Part shown: in pieces, positions 33,791-46,582 of the stretch
How the letters are laid out: every line of letters starts with the position of its first letter
Position numbering within the stretch: the first letter of the stretch is position 1
Assembly: GCA_035578905.1 (NCBI GenBank)
Contig: JAQJVL010001179.1
Coordinates: 62,001 to 126,000, forward strand
Source of the DNA: Stictocephala bisonia
Taxonomy: Eukaryota; Arthropoda; Insecta; Hemiptera; Membracidae
Length of the DNA: 64,000 nucleotides
Direction of reading: 5' to 3'
Made by a program: the position numbers and the translations under genes
The notes under the pieces: model-generated
The model's input: the letters and a program-made list of their open reading frames with translations, nothing else
Databases searched by the model: none
What the model was told of the DNA's origin: nothing

Positions 33791-34630
33791 TTATTTTAGT
33801 GAGCAAAGCATATCCCTTAATATCAATAATTGTAAATAAAATTGTAGTTAAATGCACTTGAATCACAATGAATTTAGCTGTCGTTTTATTATTCATTTTA
33901 TCACCGGTACATTTAAACTAATGAATCAGAACAGTACATCACGGTAAATTTCCAAACCAAATACATTTTAAATATGTATTCAGTTGAGCAAACCTTTAGC
34001 CACTAGGTAAATACTATCAAAGGTCTTTAATTTGGCAATTCAGCGGTACAATATTTCGTCACGGACCTACAAACCTTCATCGTGTATAATAGCTATCGTA
34101 CTTGCTTTACTGCTTTATTAACAAGTGATTTTATAGTATACGTTTTATCTCCCAAATTTTCTCTTTTTATTATAAATTCATTACTTGCTTTGTGATTAGT
34201 ACTGAATAGTCTGCATAGTCATCATGAATATGAATAAATATAATGAAAATATTTACCCTAAAAACAATATTTAATTTATGATCAGTTGATTTATTTATTC
34301 TATACATTATTAAGATTTCATTAAAGTAAATTAAATCAAAAAATATATTTATTTTCAAAACATTACACATCATTTACATAGTTAATGAAGTTTACATTAG
34401 CAAACATAAAATTAATTATTCAAGGAGCAAATAGGTATCAAATACACAAAAAATATGACTGAAAGTTAAAGCTCAATTAACAGGAAATAAAGAGCTTACA
34501 TGGGTAGCATGTGCGTAGGCTCTAGTTGTCTTAATAAGTAAAGTAATGAGCTCAATGCTATAATGTACTACGCGTGTTTAGTTTTTTGTTTTTTTTTATG
34601 TTAATTCAAATAAAATTTTTAAAAATACAA
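33791..34630. other. Intergenic, nothing recognised
   Basis: AT-rich sequence beyond the upstream limit of the duplicated receptor block. Confidence 0.45.
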
Positions 34631-34762
34631 TATGCTGGGTATCTCTAAACTCTGAGGATCTTTTTATGTATTGATTGTGGATTAAAAACAAGACATAATA
34701 TCATATTTAAAAATTCCAAATCACCTCCGGTACACGTACAACTGTCATTTTCTATGTTTTAC

Positions 34763-35106
34763 AAATTACTTTTGAAGTTATACTTCTTTGCGCCCGTTAG
34801 ACACTTTGGGATGGGATGTTGGTCGAGAAACCGCGTCACGCTGAAAAGTAAGAACAAAATTTTAAGAACTATCGATTAATCGATTGTTAATCGAAGAAAT
34901 TTAATCGAAGAAATTACTGAAAATGATAATATAATAATAAAGTCACGTATAATATATTGAAGATAAGTATATTGAATAATATTGAAAAATGTCTTGTATT
35001 TCATTTATATATCCTGTCTGTTTGTGTGCGTGAGTGGGTGTATGAGATTGGTCAAAGAAGTATAACTTCCACCGTGTGGTCCGACGCAGACCCAATTTGT
35101 TTTTTT
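34763..35106 (+). mobile_element. MITE nested in the left arm of the 3.1-kb element (copy 1)
   Basis: About 335 bp nearly identical to 39,929-40,280. GAAGTTATACTTCTTTG near the start is mirrored by CAAAGAAGTATAACTTC near the end, inside the shared block. The symmetrical position is uninterrupted in the right arm of the host element, which proves insertion. Confidence 0.85.
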
Positions 35107-35619
35107 ATTTTTAAAACTATTTAATCTGTAGAGTTCAAATTTGGTATACACATTAATAACATAATTTTCTCACGCAAATAAAATATGAAAACCCTTTTTT
35201 AATCATTTTCAAAATGGTGGCACTTTGAAACATTTGATCCTTAATAACTTTGGAAAGGTTAAGAATACAAAAAATTACAAGAGTACTTTTTTAAACATTT
35301 TATTTTTAATCGAAAAATGTAACGTTGTATGTAATCGGAAGACAAACAACTTAGATTTTAGTAGTTTTGTATTTAATAATTTACGCGTGAATGTGTACAG
35401 CCATGGTGTCGTGCCACGCGAATCAACCACAACAATACATCAGGTATCTATTCTGATTACTTAAATCCAAAACACTACAGTAAAGTGATTTGTGACGTTA
35501 TTGTTATGAAAAAAATCCCATAACAGGCAACCGGAAAGAAGTTGCGTATGATTTTGGTTGTTATTAAATAAAAAATTAAATATAACCCGAAGTAGTGACC
35601 TAAAAACTTGAAAGATAGA

Positions 35620-37080
35620 AAACTTAAATTTGTGATGCAAAGCAAGTTGTATACATAAAACAAGTAAAATTAAAAAAATTAGATTATACATTTAAACTTT
35701 AATTAAATTTCTTTTCACATTACAAACAATGCTAAAAATGTCGTCCTCTTATTTGATTGCAAAGGAAAACACGATTGGAAAGTCACTGGCACACAGCAGA
35801 CAATTATTATTTTTCTTTAATAATTCCAGTACCTTGTAGCCTTACTAAAGCTACTATTTATTTTTGATATGTTGAACAAACTTAAATGAGAGATTAAAAT
35901 AAGACTTGTCCAGTGATAAATTTTTCTTTATTTATCTTCTTATAAATAAATTCAAACAATAAAATTGGTTTCTTCTTAAAATAATAATAAAAACGAAAAT
36001 AAAAACCTCTTCTTTTATTGACTAAATGGAACATAAATTAAAACAACTCTTCCAAAATGATAAATTAAATATCTTCAGACCAGAACCTTTTTTATTTATT
36101 TAACTTTTTTAATAAATTTCTTTAAACTTTTAAATCAAAAAATTAAAAATTCTAAATTGTATTCAATTGTCTAAAATGTTCTACATTGAATTTTCTTAAA
36201 TTTTCTAAAATTGTTTTAAAATTGCCTCCGGGAGATCTGGAACCAAAAGAAATAACCAGCTTTTAGTGACTTGAAACATTTCTCCTTTTTACTTACAAAG
36301 GTTTGAACAGCAAGACAAAGAAAATCAAAACACTCTAAAAATTTGTCACTAGAAGAGTGACTTCAATCCAGAAACAAGTTTAACCACGCATGCTTGGTGG
36401 ATCTTACCCTATCTACTAAAACCCTACTGAAAATCTCTAAAGAAAACTTGTAAAAATTACTTACGTAGCTGTACTGCAGGTTTCGAATCCAAAATTGACC
36501 ACAACAGAGCTCGTCCGGCATTCAAACAATCACTCACACGCGAACTACAGAAAAAATTGCCGCAACGGTAAAGCAAAACCGAAACGGTACAAGTCACCGT
36601 GTACTCGAAAGCGGATCGAACGTGGTCACACTCAGAAAGTTATTGGAAAACCGAGCAAACAGCCGCACGCTTCCACCAACGAACTTACCTCCACTTTAAC
36701 TCTAGAAGCTAAACCAACCAATTAGAACCCTCTAAACCAGGACATCTGAACAGGTAAGGCTCTCCAAACATGTTGCCTTCAGAAATCATGTCGCATGAAA
36801 TTGACAGGAAATTAACAAACGTGAAAATATTGGTTATTTAACTATTTTATATGGGAAAAACTACTTTTTTATTTGAAAGGGGAAGATTCTGAATTTTTCG
36901 CAAAACTTGGAGAATTTGTATCGAAAACTTTTGGAAAACAAAACAAACTCCTAAACCTCTCAGTTCTACAAAATTTTACATTTTCTAAATACAATTTTTC
37001 TAATTTAATTATAATGCAACAATTAACAATTGTTACAACCTTCAACATTCTACAAACCTAGAATTTACAAAAAATCTACT
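35620..37080. other. Central region of the 3.1-kb element
   Basis: No recognisable transposase. A GC-richer part at 36,480-36,730 holds a 76-codon basic frame from a non-ATG start, without a known domain. Confidence 0.4.
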
Positions 37081-37742
37081 TTTTAGGGCACTACTTAAGG
37101 TTAAAATTAATTTTTAATTTAATAACAACGAAAATCAACAACTTCTTTCCGGTTGCCTGCTAAGAGGATTTTCATTACAATAATGTCACTAATCACTTTA
37201 CTGTAGTGTTTTGGATGAATTTAATCAGAATAGATCCCTGATTTATTGTTGTAGTTGACGCGCACGGCACGACACCATGGCTTCACGCGACAAAAACATT
37301 CACGCGTAAATTATTAAATACAAAAATACTAAAATCTAAGTTGTTTGTGGTTCAATTTCATACAACGTTAAATTTTTGTATTGCAAATAAAATTTTCAAA
37401 AAAGTATTTTTGTATTTTTTAATTCTTAACCTTTCAAAAGTTATAAAGGATCAAAATTTTAAAATTGCCGCCATTTTGAAAATAATTAAAAAAGGTTTTT
37501 GATTTTTTATTTCCGTAATAAAATTATGTTATTAATGTGAATACTAAATTTGAACTCTACAGATTAAATAGTTTTTAAATAAAAAAAATTTTAAAACATA
37601 CAAAATGGCAGCTGTACGGGTACCGGAGGTGATTTGGAATTTGTAAATATGATATTATGTCTTGTTTTTGACCCTCAATCAACTTTATGAAAGAAGATCA
37701 ATATGAAAGAAAATACTCAGAGAGTTCAGGGACACCCTGTAG

Positions 37743-38894
37743 ATGAAATTGTAATGGAATAGGATTTATAAGAAATATTTTTTAAATATAAAGAAAGAGA
37801 CAAAACAACAAAAAACTTAAATGCTTTGTGAATAATATATCCGTTTACTTTTATACTCGATAGACAGTGACAGCAGTTTAAACTTGAGGAACTTAACAGC
37901 TGATAAGCCGGACCAACATACCAAGTACTGAACCGTGTAAAGAGGGATACGAGGTCATAAAGGGCTCCCACAACCAACTCCGCCACACCAGCTAAACAAA
38001 CTGGAGCGCAGTTGGAGCGAGAGAAAACATTCGTATTTGACGTGATGTTACTTGTGGGCCAGGAGGGGAGGCCTTTAATGAATTGATGTGCTAATGGAAT
38101 ATATGAAATCTGAAATAAAAGAACATTATTTGGGAAGTTATTATAAGTAGAATTATATTAATCGTGTGGAACAATCTATCTGTATATATTAGTCTAGACT
38201 ATAGATCAAAAATATAGATTATATTGGATTAAATTAGATTATATTAGACTAGACGGTACTGACTAGAAATAGTATTGACATAGTTGTACCGAGTCGAAAG
38301 CGCAACTAACAACAATGTCAGGAGTGTAACAAACAGCAACAGGTGTTTTACTGTATTAAATGTCCCAACAATGAAGTATAGACTATTCGGAGTGATTTCT
38401 TTTTATTTTATCACCGATTTTGAACAATAGTTGTATTTGAGGATAATGAACAATTTATTATATAATCAAAACAGACGGAGTGCTTGTCACTTGGTCGACA
38501 TATTTTAAGCTGGCACTAATCATGTTTCAGTTACATATTTTAATTAGTTATAGACAAGCTATTATAGTATTTAAAATATGTAAATCCCACCTAGTGCCAC
38601 CATGTATTTACGAATAGTATGGTGTATTAGTATGGTGTTGTGAATTTTATAAGTTACTTTATTTTGTTAGAACATTGATATTATCAATTTTAGATAATCT
38701 AACAATAACGGGTATGTTTAGTGGTTTTCTATGATAAGACTTTTCTAAAGAGTGCAATACGTCAATAATAACTATTAATAAATAATTTAAAATTTGTTTC
38801 GTAAATGTTTATGCAAATCACAGGCTTTAAACACACACTAACTGTTGATGAAGGATTTGTAGCAGGTTAGACACTGAGGTCTCAGAACTAAACT
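37743..38894. other. Intergenic, nothing recognised
   Basis: AT-rich. A small (AGATTATAT) local repetition lies near 38,205-38,255. Confidence 0.4.
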
Positions 38895-39332
38895 ATACAA
38901 CATGTAAAAAAATATGGAACAGTTCACATCCACTTTATTTTTTTCTATAGATAAATCGACAACTTAATTTTTTTTAATAATTTTATTCCATAAAGTATAG
39001 TTTTTGATCAGAATTATTTACTTGAATCCATCAAATAGCGGAGAAATAATATTGTTCAAATTAGTTACTCTGAAATTCAGATAACCGCTACTCTAGAAAG
39101 GATACACTTTTCGAGGTCTAGTATGTGATAATTCATTTAATGTCTTGAATAGACATTTTATTTGATACCAAACTTAACCTAAGCTTACATTTCAGGGTTT
39201 CGTTCAACTCCTCGCGGGCCGTCTCCCAGAAAATATGAAATTTCAATAATGGCATGAATGTATGTTTTTTTGTAATATGATCTTGAACAAGATTTGTGAA
39301 CGCGTTTCCATATTTTTCACCCTGTATAATAA
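38895..39332. mobile_element. Probable MITE with ACAGGGTGAAAAATATGGA-like ends
   Basis: The right end, read in reverse complement, is TACAGGGTGAAAAATATGGA; the left end reads ACATGTAAAAAAATATGGA. TTCACA segments lie just inside both. About 440 bp, no coding potential. Moderate support. Confidence 0.5.
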
Positions 39333-39335
39333 AAC

Positions 39336-39928
39336 TGTATGTTCTGCAAGATCCTTAGTATTAACATTGCTTTCATTTGTAAGTTTTATTCGATAGTTTT
39401 TTCCTCCTAATAGTCGTTCTCAACTTTTCAAGCATTTTATTTAAGTTTTGTTTGTATTAAAGTTAAATAATTATTGATTTTGAAAAAGAATCTACTATTA
39501 TATACAGTGGATAACATTTTGGTAAAATTATGGCTTTCAGTGTTGATGGTTAAGTTTTCAAATTTTAATACAAACAGTACAGTGTGCTTAGTTCTTTATT
39601 TATCGCCAGGTACAAAACTTATATTCTTATAAATTTATATACAAAACTGCCCATTCGAAAACATTTAAATTTACATATATCACCAGCTGGCTCTCTTTTC
39701 AGTTGAAAATGATTTTAACTATATTTAACGCCACAAAAAGATAACTAACTATTAATTTAGGCCTGCAATTTAAAATTATAGGCTAATGAAGTTCATAAAT
39801 TTGCCTGAATAAATATTCCAGTTAATACTTATTACATTTAATATTGATACAAAAAATATGGTGGAAGTTATATAAAATTATTTCTAATCAGTCAGCTGAC
39901 AACTGTTAGACTTTCATTAAAAGTTTAT
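39336..39928. other. Intergenic, nothing recognised
   Basis: AT-rich spacer. Confidence 0.4.
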
Positions 39929-40280
39929 TTTTGAAGTTATACTTCTTTGCGCCCGTTAGACACTTTGGGATGGGATGTTGGTCGAGAAACCGCGTCACGC
40001 TGAAAAGTAAGAACAAATTTTTAAGAACTATCGATTAATCGATTGTTAATCGAAGAAATTTAATCGAAGAAATTACTGATAATGATAATATAGGTGTATA
40101 ATATAATAATGAAGTCACGTATAATATATTGAAGATAAATATATTGAATAATATTGAAAAATGTCTTGTATTTCATTTATATATCCTGTCTGTTTGTGTG
40201 CGTGAGTGGGTGTATGAGAATGGCCAAAGAAGTATAACTTCCACCGTGTGGTCCGACGCACACCCAATTTGTTTTTTTAT
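39929..40280 (+). mobile_element. MITE (copy 2 of the 34,763-35,106 element)
   Basis: Near-identical to copy 1, including ATCGATTAATCGATTGTTAA and the CCGTGTGGTCCGACGCA end. Differs by an insertion of about 12 bp near 40,092 and a few single bases. Confidence 0.85.
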
Positions 40281-40326
40281 TTATTTTTTGTTGTCTTTCC
40301 AGTAGTTAATTCATTACCATAATTTT

Positions 40327-40597
40327 TTCCGTTAATGCACTGCCATTTGATAAATATTCTATTGATCTAAAACTGTTCCCCAATCGTTTTTACGTCCACT
40401 GTGGTATTACTTATCAGCTAGGAATCCGATATCGCTGGCATTATCTTATCGCTTTACAAGAACTTACATACGGAGAACGCATTTGGCGGTAAGTCAATAA
40501 TTGGATTTACCATTTTTTGATCAACTTTAGTAGCTACCTAGCCTAACCGCAACTGCAATAAAAAAGTAGTGGTAGTGAATTAACGGAAAGGGTCCTT
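40327..40597. mobile_element. Possible second TTTCCGTTAR-end MITE
   Basis: TTTTTTCCGTTAATGCACTG near 40,325 and GTGAATTAACGGAAAGGG near 40,577 form imperfect inverted ends like those at 6,383-6,672. Confidence 0.45.
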
Positions 40598-40854
40598 TTT
40601 TTAACTGAACCTTTTTTAATGATACTAAAAATTTTAATATAAATTTATTTTTGTTTTTTGTATATCAAACTTTGAGGTTTCAGAAGAAAACTTACACCAG
40701 TGGTTTATATTCAATATAAACAGAAAGGCTGTAATATTCTGGTCACTGGTCATGGTAAAATAAGTGAATTTCTACAACAAGCTTTATATAACAAGGCGAA
40801 TCTTATATTATACTCAAATATGAGTAAAGATACAGTATAAATATATAAGACAGC

Positions 40855-41165
40855 CGGCACTGGTGTCTCAGTGCTATAACCTAGCTACTTGGGAAAAGTT
40901 ATGTGCAGTTTGTGGGGGGCACGTTATAAGCTTGGTCCTCTTAATACTGACATGACGTCTGTTCAATGGTTTCTATCGACGTGAACATTTCTAGAGAAGT
41001 CTGGTGTGTTCATTTTGGTTGGTAGTTAATATCTGGATATTGTGTAGAAAGAACTTAGCATCAGGCTTGCCAATTAGCTAAAAATCTTACCAATCTCGTG
41101 GTTCGAATTCTACGTAAAGCTGCAGGTCCCTTAGTTGGTCTGGCTCTTGGGATATTAATAAATGG
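40855..41165 (+). mobile_element. SINE-like element, second family (copy 1)
   Basis: Begins with a GCCGGCACTGGTGTCTCAGT A-box-like head and contains TCTAGAGAAGTCTGG, TCGTGGTTCGAATTCTACGT and GCAGGTCCC. The reverse complement of 48,965-49,285 carries the same blocks in order. Confidence 0.68.
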
Positions 41166-42699
41166 TTTTTTCTAAGCATAAGTCGAATTCATTTAGTAAC
41201 AAGACTACAATTATCCACACTGTTCCTACACTCATATAATCATTCATATTCACCTAAATTACGCATATAGTTGTCTCATATCTGAGAATAACCCAAGAAT
41301 TTTACTTTACTTTCGTTTCCAAATATATTATTTATCTCTATTACCAAATGTAATAAACGCTATTGCTCTCAATTGTGTATGCTCCATATATGTGAGTTTT
41401 CAGGCCACTCTCCCATTATACCCGTAACAATAGGTTATCCCTATCTGCAACCCCTTCACAGATAGACACTTCATTGACTATGCAAGGACTTAGATTAGAA
41501 CCTATATGTCCTATACATACATCTTAACGTCGTATATATGTTGTTGATAAGGAATTAAATTACCTTAAGACGTGGCTTTTCTACTTCGTTTTTGTACCAT
41601 TAAGTGTTTTCACAACATCCATGAAAATAAACAATTTATAGCATGACTAACGGTCCAGTTTATAAGGAGTTTGATGTAAAATATTTTAAGAGAAAGTATT
41701 TATTAATCTTAGTTTTTTTTTACATTTTCTATTTTACAAAAATACCAAATGATGATGCTTACATGAGGAAAGGACTAATAATAGACGTTTTCAGCAGAAA
41801 TAACGTGCCTACGTATTGGTATGTTTTTACGTACGATTTTTAGAAATACGTAGATATAATTCCAATAGCATAAATATATACACAGTAAGAGATCCCGCTG
41901 ACTTGTATACAATAACTTTAGCCACTTTAATCCCCTGGTCCTTAGAACGTTGTTTTATAAACCATGTTTAAATTATTTGTGAACTTTCTAAAATTTATAA
42001 ATTTAAAAATTGTGTAGTACTGCAAATCTTAATCTGCAAGTTTGCAATTATAAATTCTGCATTATGCAGCAAGAGCTCATATATTGCAGTCCTTGAATTT
42101 GTCCTTGACGAAACTCGACTGTGGTATACTGAATAAAAAGTATAGCCTACTTTAAATTCTGAGTGTGGTCTGTGATGATGTAAAAAGATGTTTTTTTCCA
42201 AAAAAAATCCTTACTGGCTTTAAAAAGTCAGCTGTTTTTAGTATGATTATTAATTGATATTTTTTTTATATACTTTCTGTGGATCATTTTTTAAAGATAA
42301 TGTCATCTGCCCTCGTCATATCTTCATAATGTCTACTTCATAATAATTAACACTAGAACTAAGGATTTAAAAAAAGAGTAAATTAAACCTGACAGTATAA
42401 AATGGAAGAAACCCTAATTTTGGAAAATTAACTGAAATATCTGAAAGGAATTGGCTTTGCGAGCTCAGGAGAAAGTGTCAAGCAACATTACTTCACGTGT
42501 TGCTTTGTGTTGGTTTAATTCATCTACATAATTGTTTTGTTTGAATTTGCTTGCAATTTATATTATAGCATTGCATATAGTATGATACTGGGTTAGTTTA
42601 GCTTGTAAAAACAACATATAGTTTTTGTAAATTTACTATAAATTCATATAACGGCTTCGAAATTAGGTCATATTATGTAAACTAATTGAATTTTGAATT
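41166..42699. other. Intergenic, one unassigned short frame
   Basis: A 66-codon frame with a true ATG at 41,643-41,843 (+) encodes a small protein with one hydrophobic stretch (L-I-L-V-F-F-Y-I-F-Y-F). I do not recognise it; in such AT-rich DNA it may be chance. Confidence 0.35.
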
Positions 42700-42945
42700 T
42701 TCGTAACTTCACTCATCACATGATCCACAGGCCTTTGCGTGATCTGTGTAAACAAACCATGGATTTTACACTCCACATTCTGAATACCGGCGTTGTGGCT
42801 CAGTGGCTAAGGCCTCAGACTACGGAGGGCAGGGCCAAGGTTCGAATCCATAATTGACCTAACAGTCGATAATTTACTTGTCGAATAAAGTTCTCGGACA
42901 GGCCTGCAGGCCAATTCGAACTGGTAAGTGAAGTTTTAAAAAATT
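42700..42945 (+). mobile_element. tRNA-derived SINE (copy 3, best preserved)
   Basis: Head with TGGCTCAGTGGCTAAGG (A box) and GGTTCGAATCC (B box) about 45 bp apart, then a body with CGAATAAAGTT and CAGGCCTGCAGGCC, ending in GTAAGTGAAGTT. An inverted fragment of the same body precedes the head at 42,705-42,750. Confidence 0.75.
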
Positions 42946-43284
42946 ATTTTAAAATCCTTAGCCACTGAGCCAGTATAGAAGCTGAGAAGAAAGATCGTTG
43001 ATTTTTTTGTTTGTAATATTTTGAAATTAAGAAATCAGGTAATTAATCATGTAATAAATCATGAATAGTCATTATTATATGAGGTAGATATTCAATAAAG
43101 AGTTATGAGTGTGTTGGATATTTTGAAAATGCCATAAGGCTCGTAAGGTTATAAGATAACGATATAGAAAGAGAGCAAAGAAAATGTCATAGTTAAATAG
43201 TATACGGGTTTTATATTATAAGTAGAAAAATAATAGTTAAGTAAAGATAAATAAAGTAATATTGCAAATCATTACTTCTGTACT

Positions 43285-43365
43285 GTTATTTAAGGTTAAG
43301 TGGAAGAAGGGACTTTCTAGTCCCAACTTCGCCTGGTTAAATAAAGACGTATTTCATTTCATTAT
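43285..43365 (+). mobile_element. Short retroposon 3' end (copy 3)
   Basis: GGTTAAGTGGAAGAAGGGAC, a stem, CGCCTGGTTAAATAAAG and a short ATTTC tail. It is the reference for the expanded tail at 2,291-2,656. Confidence 0.65.
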
Positions 43366-43389
43366 TAACTCTTAAGTCTATATTTTTAA

Positions 43390-43580
43390 CCTGTTCCAAC
43401 ATGGTTATTATGAGGAAGTCCATATTCAGTCGGAGTAGAGCAGTAATGTTCCGATGTGATGTGAATGTAACTGTGGAACTAATTTAGATAACTGCTGAGC
43501 AACGCCGTGGGGCTCCAGCGGTGCCAACTGTAATTCACTTGTCTGGATTGTTATTGCTCAGTTGTGCCAACATTACGGTC
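43390..43580 (+). repeat. Dispersed repeat family (copy 2)
   Basis: Near-identical partner of 5,970-6,165. Confidence 0.85.
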
Positions 43581-44019
43581 TATTTGTACTGGATAGTATA
43601 CTTTATTATGAATATTTCCCACAATACCAACCGTTTACTATAGATTTAGAAATATATTACAGTTACAACTCTGATAATGATACGCCATTCGGCGTAGTAT
43701 TAAATTAATTTTTAGTTTTAGAGAATGCAGATGAATTGAATATGTAGAAATATGCCACTCTTTAGCGTCATACTTTTTTAACTTATAAAGAGAAATGCTT
43801 CAGTTTATAAAATTAGTAATGTACAATTTTAATATTTCTATCATATAATAAGTTTTAAGTTTAATCCTAATTTGTTAACTTAACAATTGTTGGTGTATAT
43901 ACGATGTATTAGCTTATCTTGAAATACAATTTATACAATTGTGTTAAATATATAAGATAATAGTAACTATTAGATAAAAACATAACCCATTACACAAGTT
44001 ATACCTCCCCCCACCCAAT
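43581..44019. other. Intergenic, nothing recognised
   Basis: AT-rich spacer. Confidence 0.4.
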
Positions 44020-44405
44020 ACATTCATTGGTATTGACCCACCCACCCATCCATACACGTACATGGGTATTGAACCACCCACCCACTCATACTCGTACATG
44101 GGTATTCACCCACCCACCCATACAAGTACATGGGTATTTAACCACCCACCCATCCATACACGTACGTGGGTATTGACCCACTCACCCACCCATACACGTA
44201 CATGGGTATTACCCCCCCCAACCCATACACGTACATGGGTATTTAACCACCCACCCACTCATACTCGTACATGAGTATTGACCTACCCACCCATCCATAC
44301 ACGTACATGAGTATTGACCCACCCACCCATCCATACACGTACATGGGTATTGAACAATCCACCCGTCCATACACGTACATGGGTATTGACCCACCCACCC
44401 ATTCA
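44020..44405. repeat. 36-bp-family minisatellite array (about 10 units)
   Basis: C-rich units with CCCACCCACCCATCCATACA and CGTACATGGGTATTGA. The reverse complement carries the family core GGTGGGTCAATAC. Confidence 0.92.
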
Positions 44406-44559
44406 TATAGATTGTATTATATGTTTTGTACTTTGCTAATGTTATACAGTTCATAGCCTGTTTGGTGGCAAGAAAATAAAATAAAGTGTTCAACGCATTA
44501 TGTTAAGTAAATTATTGATTTTATTACCAGAATGCATTAGGAGGAAAAGCTACGATGGT

Positions 44560-44690
44560 TAGGGGTCATTGTTGACATCGTATATACGCGTACAAGCCTG
44601 GTGATGACAGGTTGAAGTGTGACACTCGTCACCCCCCCCCCCCTCATACCTCTAACACCATCAGCTGGGCAAGGGAACTACATTATAGAA
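44560..44690 (+). repeat. Dispersed repeat (pair with 7,085-7,205)
   Basis: Contains a run of about 14 Cs and CTAACACCATCAGCTG; same order of blocks as the 7.1-kb copy. Confidence 0.65.
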
Positions 44691-45284
44691 CTAATTTCAA
44701 ATGATTATGGAAACAACGTTGAGGCATTATTTATACACAACTGTAAAATGTTTCATTTGAAAAAAATAACTAAGATAAATGACAGTATATAAAGAAAAAA
44801 TAGAAAATAAGTTGATTTCAAAACAACATTGATTGATTATGCAGTATTTATTTTACGGCATTTTAATACATTCAATGTTTAAAATAACAAGTATTATTAT
44901 TTTTTTCAGCTATTCTAGATTGTTCTAGCTATTCTATTGTTAAAAATTATAAATATACAAAACATCTATATAAAAATATTGTTCTTGAATTCAAGAAGTA
45001 AATAAATTAGCAATATAAGATATTAATAAAAGCAATAAGGATAAAGTAAATTACTATGAATCTATTCCAGAAACTACTATTTTTTAAATCTTAATTAAAG
45101 GCCACCAAACCTTTTATTAAGTAGCTTTTTGGCTTTTTCTGGGGGTTTCAACCGAAGAGATTTAATTCACATATAAATACGATAGCGTTTGTATACAAGA
45201 AAGTTCGTCATAATGTTCACGAATGGGTATCATACGCCCATGCAATATAGGTTTATCCGTTTTTGTTACACTTTCTGTGGTCTA
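44691..45284. other. Intergenic, nothing recognised
   Basis: AT-rich spacer. Confidence 0.4.
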
Positions 45285-45460
45285 GACCCATCCACCCACC
45301 CATACGCGTACAGTAATATTGGCCCACCCATTCACTCACACACGTACTGTGGTACTGACTTATCCATCCGCCCATTCAGGTACGGTAGTATTGACCAACC
45401 CCCTCACCACCGGTACACGTAATTTAGTACTGACCTATCCGCCTACTCATATACGTTCGG
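45285..45460. repeat. Degenerate 36-bp-family copies (about 4-5 units)
   Basis: CCCACCCATACGCGTACAGTA, with TATTGGCCCACCCATTCAC and TACGGTAGTATTGACC, shows the C-rich orientation of the family with unit lengths drifting to about 38-40 bp. Confidence 0.7.
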
Positions 45461-46039
45461 TAAAACGAAGCATTTTGAAGCGATGCTTTCTTTTCATTAA
45501 GTTAGAATTCATACTTGATTTTTTTTACAATGTTAATATTTTTACAGTAATTTGATTCTGAACGCCCACCCACGCCCGCAGGCGTAAACCTTAGACATAC
45601 AAGTATAACTCAGGGCGATGTGTAAATCGAATAAATCAGCAATTAAATGTTGGTAGCATAGTAAAATTTTTAATAACATTTATCAAAATTACATATTCGA
45701 AAGATTTATTCTCAAAAGGGATGATCATCAACCACCTATTAACAATCCCAACATCACCGGGCGATTATTATAGGCCCAAACATTAACATATTTGCTTACA
45801 ATATCGTTAGAATTGTTCTATGGTTTTTATGTTCCTGCTGTCATTAACTTATTGTTTTTATGCTTTTTTGTTTAGTTATACATTTAAGGAAATAAATCCT
45901 CTAATCAAAGAAAATAAATAACTTTCAATCACATAATTAAAATTTTACTCGGAATTACATAATGGCTGCTTAATTTTGTTGAATAGTGACATTATGTTCT
46001 TTAAATAGGAAATTAGGGATTAATTTGAAACCTACTAAG
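45461..46039. other. Intergenic, nothing recognised
   Basis: AT-rich spacer. Confidence 0.4.
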
Positions 46040-46515
46040 GGGAATTTATCCTAGGCTAGTTCAAGAGGCTTGTTATTCTATGAGGCTTGTAGGTGTTTAC
46101 ACTAGGCTAGTGCAAATGGCTTGTTATTCTATCAGGCTTGTAGGTGTTTACACTAGGATAGTGCAAGTGGCTTGTTATTCTATCAGGCTTGTAGGTGTTT
46201 ACACTAGGCTAGTGCAAGTGGCTTGTTATTCTATCAGGCTTGTAGGTGTTTACACTAGGCTATTGCAAGTGGCTTGTTATTCTATGAGGCTTGTAGGTGT
46301 TTACACTAGGCTAGTGCAAGTGGCTTGTTATTCTATGAGGCTTGTAGGTGTTTACACTAGGCTAGTGCAAGTGGCTTGTTATTCTATGAGGCTTGTAGGT
46401 GTTTACACTAGGCTATTGCAAGTGGCTTGTTATTCTATGAGGCTTGTAGGTGTTTACACTAGGCTAGTGCAAGTGGCTTGTTATTCTATCAGGCTTGTAG
46501 GTGGTTACACCAGTT
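46040..46515. repeat. 51-bp minisatellite array (9 units)
   Basis: Units repeat exactly every 51 bp and contain TGTAGGTGTTTACACTAGGC and GTGGCTTGTTATTCTAT. The TTTACACTAGG motif recurs as an inverted pair at about 47,350 and 47,400, so the array seems built from transposon-end sequence. 51 bp is 17 codons, hence a spurious 151-codon frame. Confidence 0.95.
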
Positions 46516-46582
46516 TAGTTACTAACCGCTTGTAGACACGATTTCTTTAGGCAAATTAACATAGGTCGTCACTCGCAGCATT

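Larger units (their letters stand above)
34631..37742. mobile_element. Inverted-arm transposon of about 3.1 kb with TRCWGGGTRTCYCT ends
   Basis: The outer ends (GCTGGGTATCTCTAAACTCT at the left, AGAGTTCAGGGACACCCTGT at the right) are inverted repeats. Long arms follow: 34,650-34,760 plus 35,100-35,620 pair with 37,080-37,720 in reverse complement, sharing the ACTATTTAATCTGTAGAGTT, AATTTACGCGTGAATGT and GCAACCGGAAAGAAGTTG segments. The central 1.4 kb is single-copy within the element. The left arm is interrupted by a MITE. No transposase is recognisable, so it is probably non-autonomous. Confidence 0.75.

Noticed and set aside
36495..36725. 76-codon basic frame inside the 3.1-kb element
   Set aside because: Non-ATG start and no transposase motif; kept only as a remark on the element's centre.
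42785..42860. Functional tRNA gene
   Set aside because: The A and B boxes belong to a SINE with a non-tRNA body and other copies in the window; no cloverleaf could be closed by eye.
44209..44493. 94-codon frame across the 44-kb array
   Set aside because: 36-bp array artefact running a short way into the flank.
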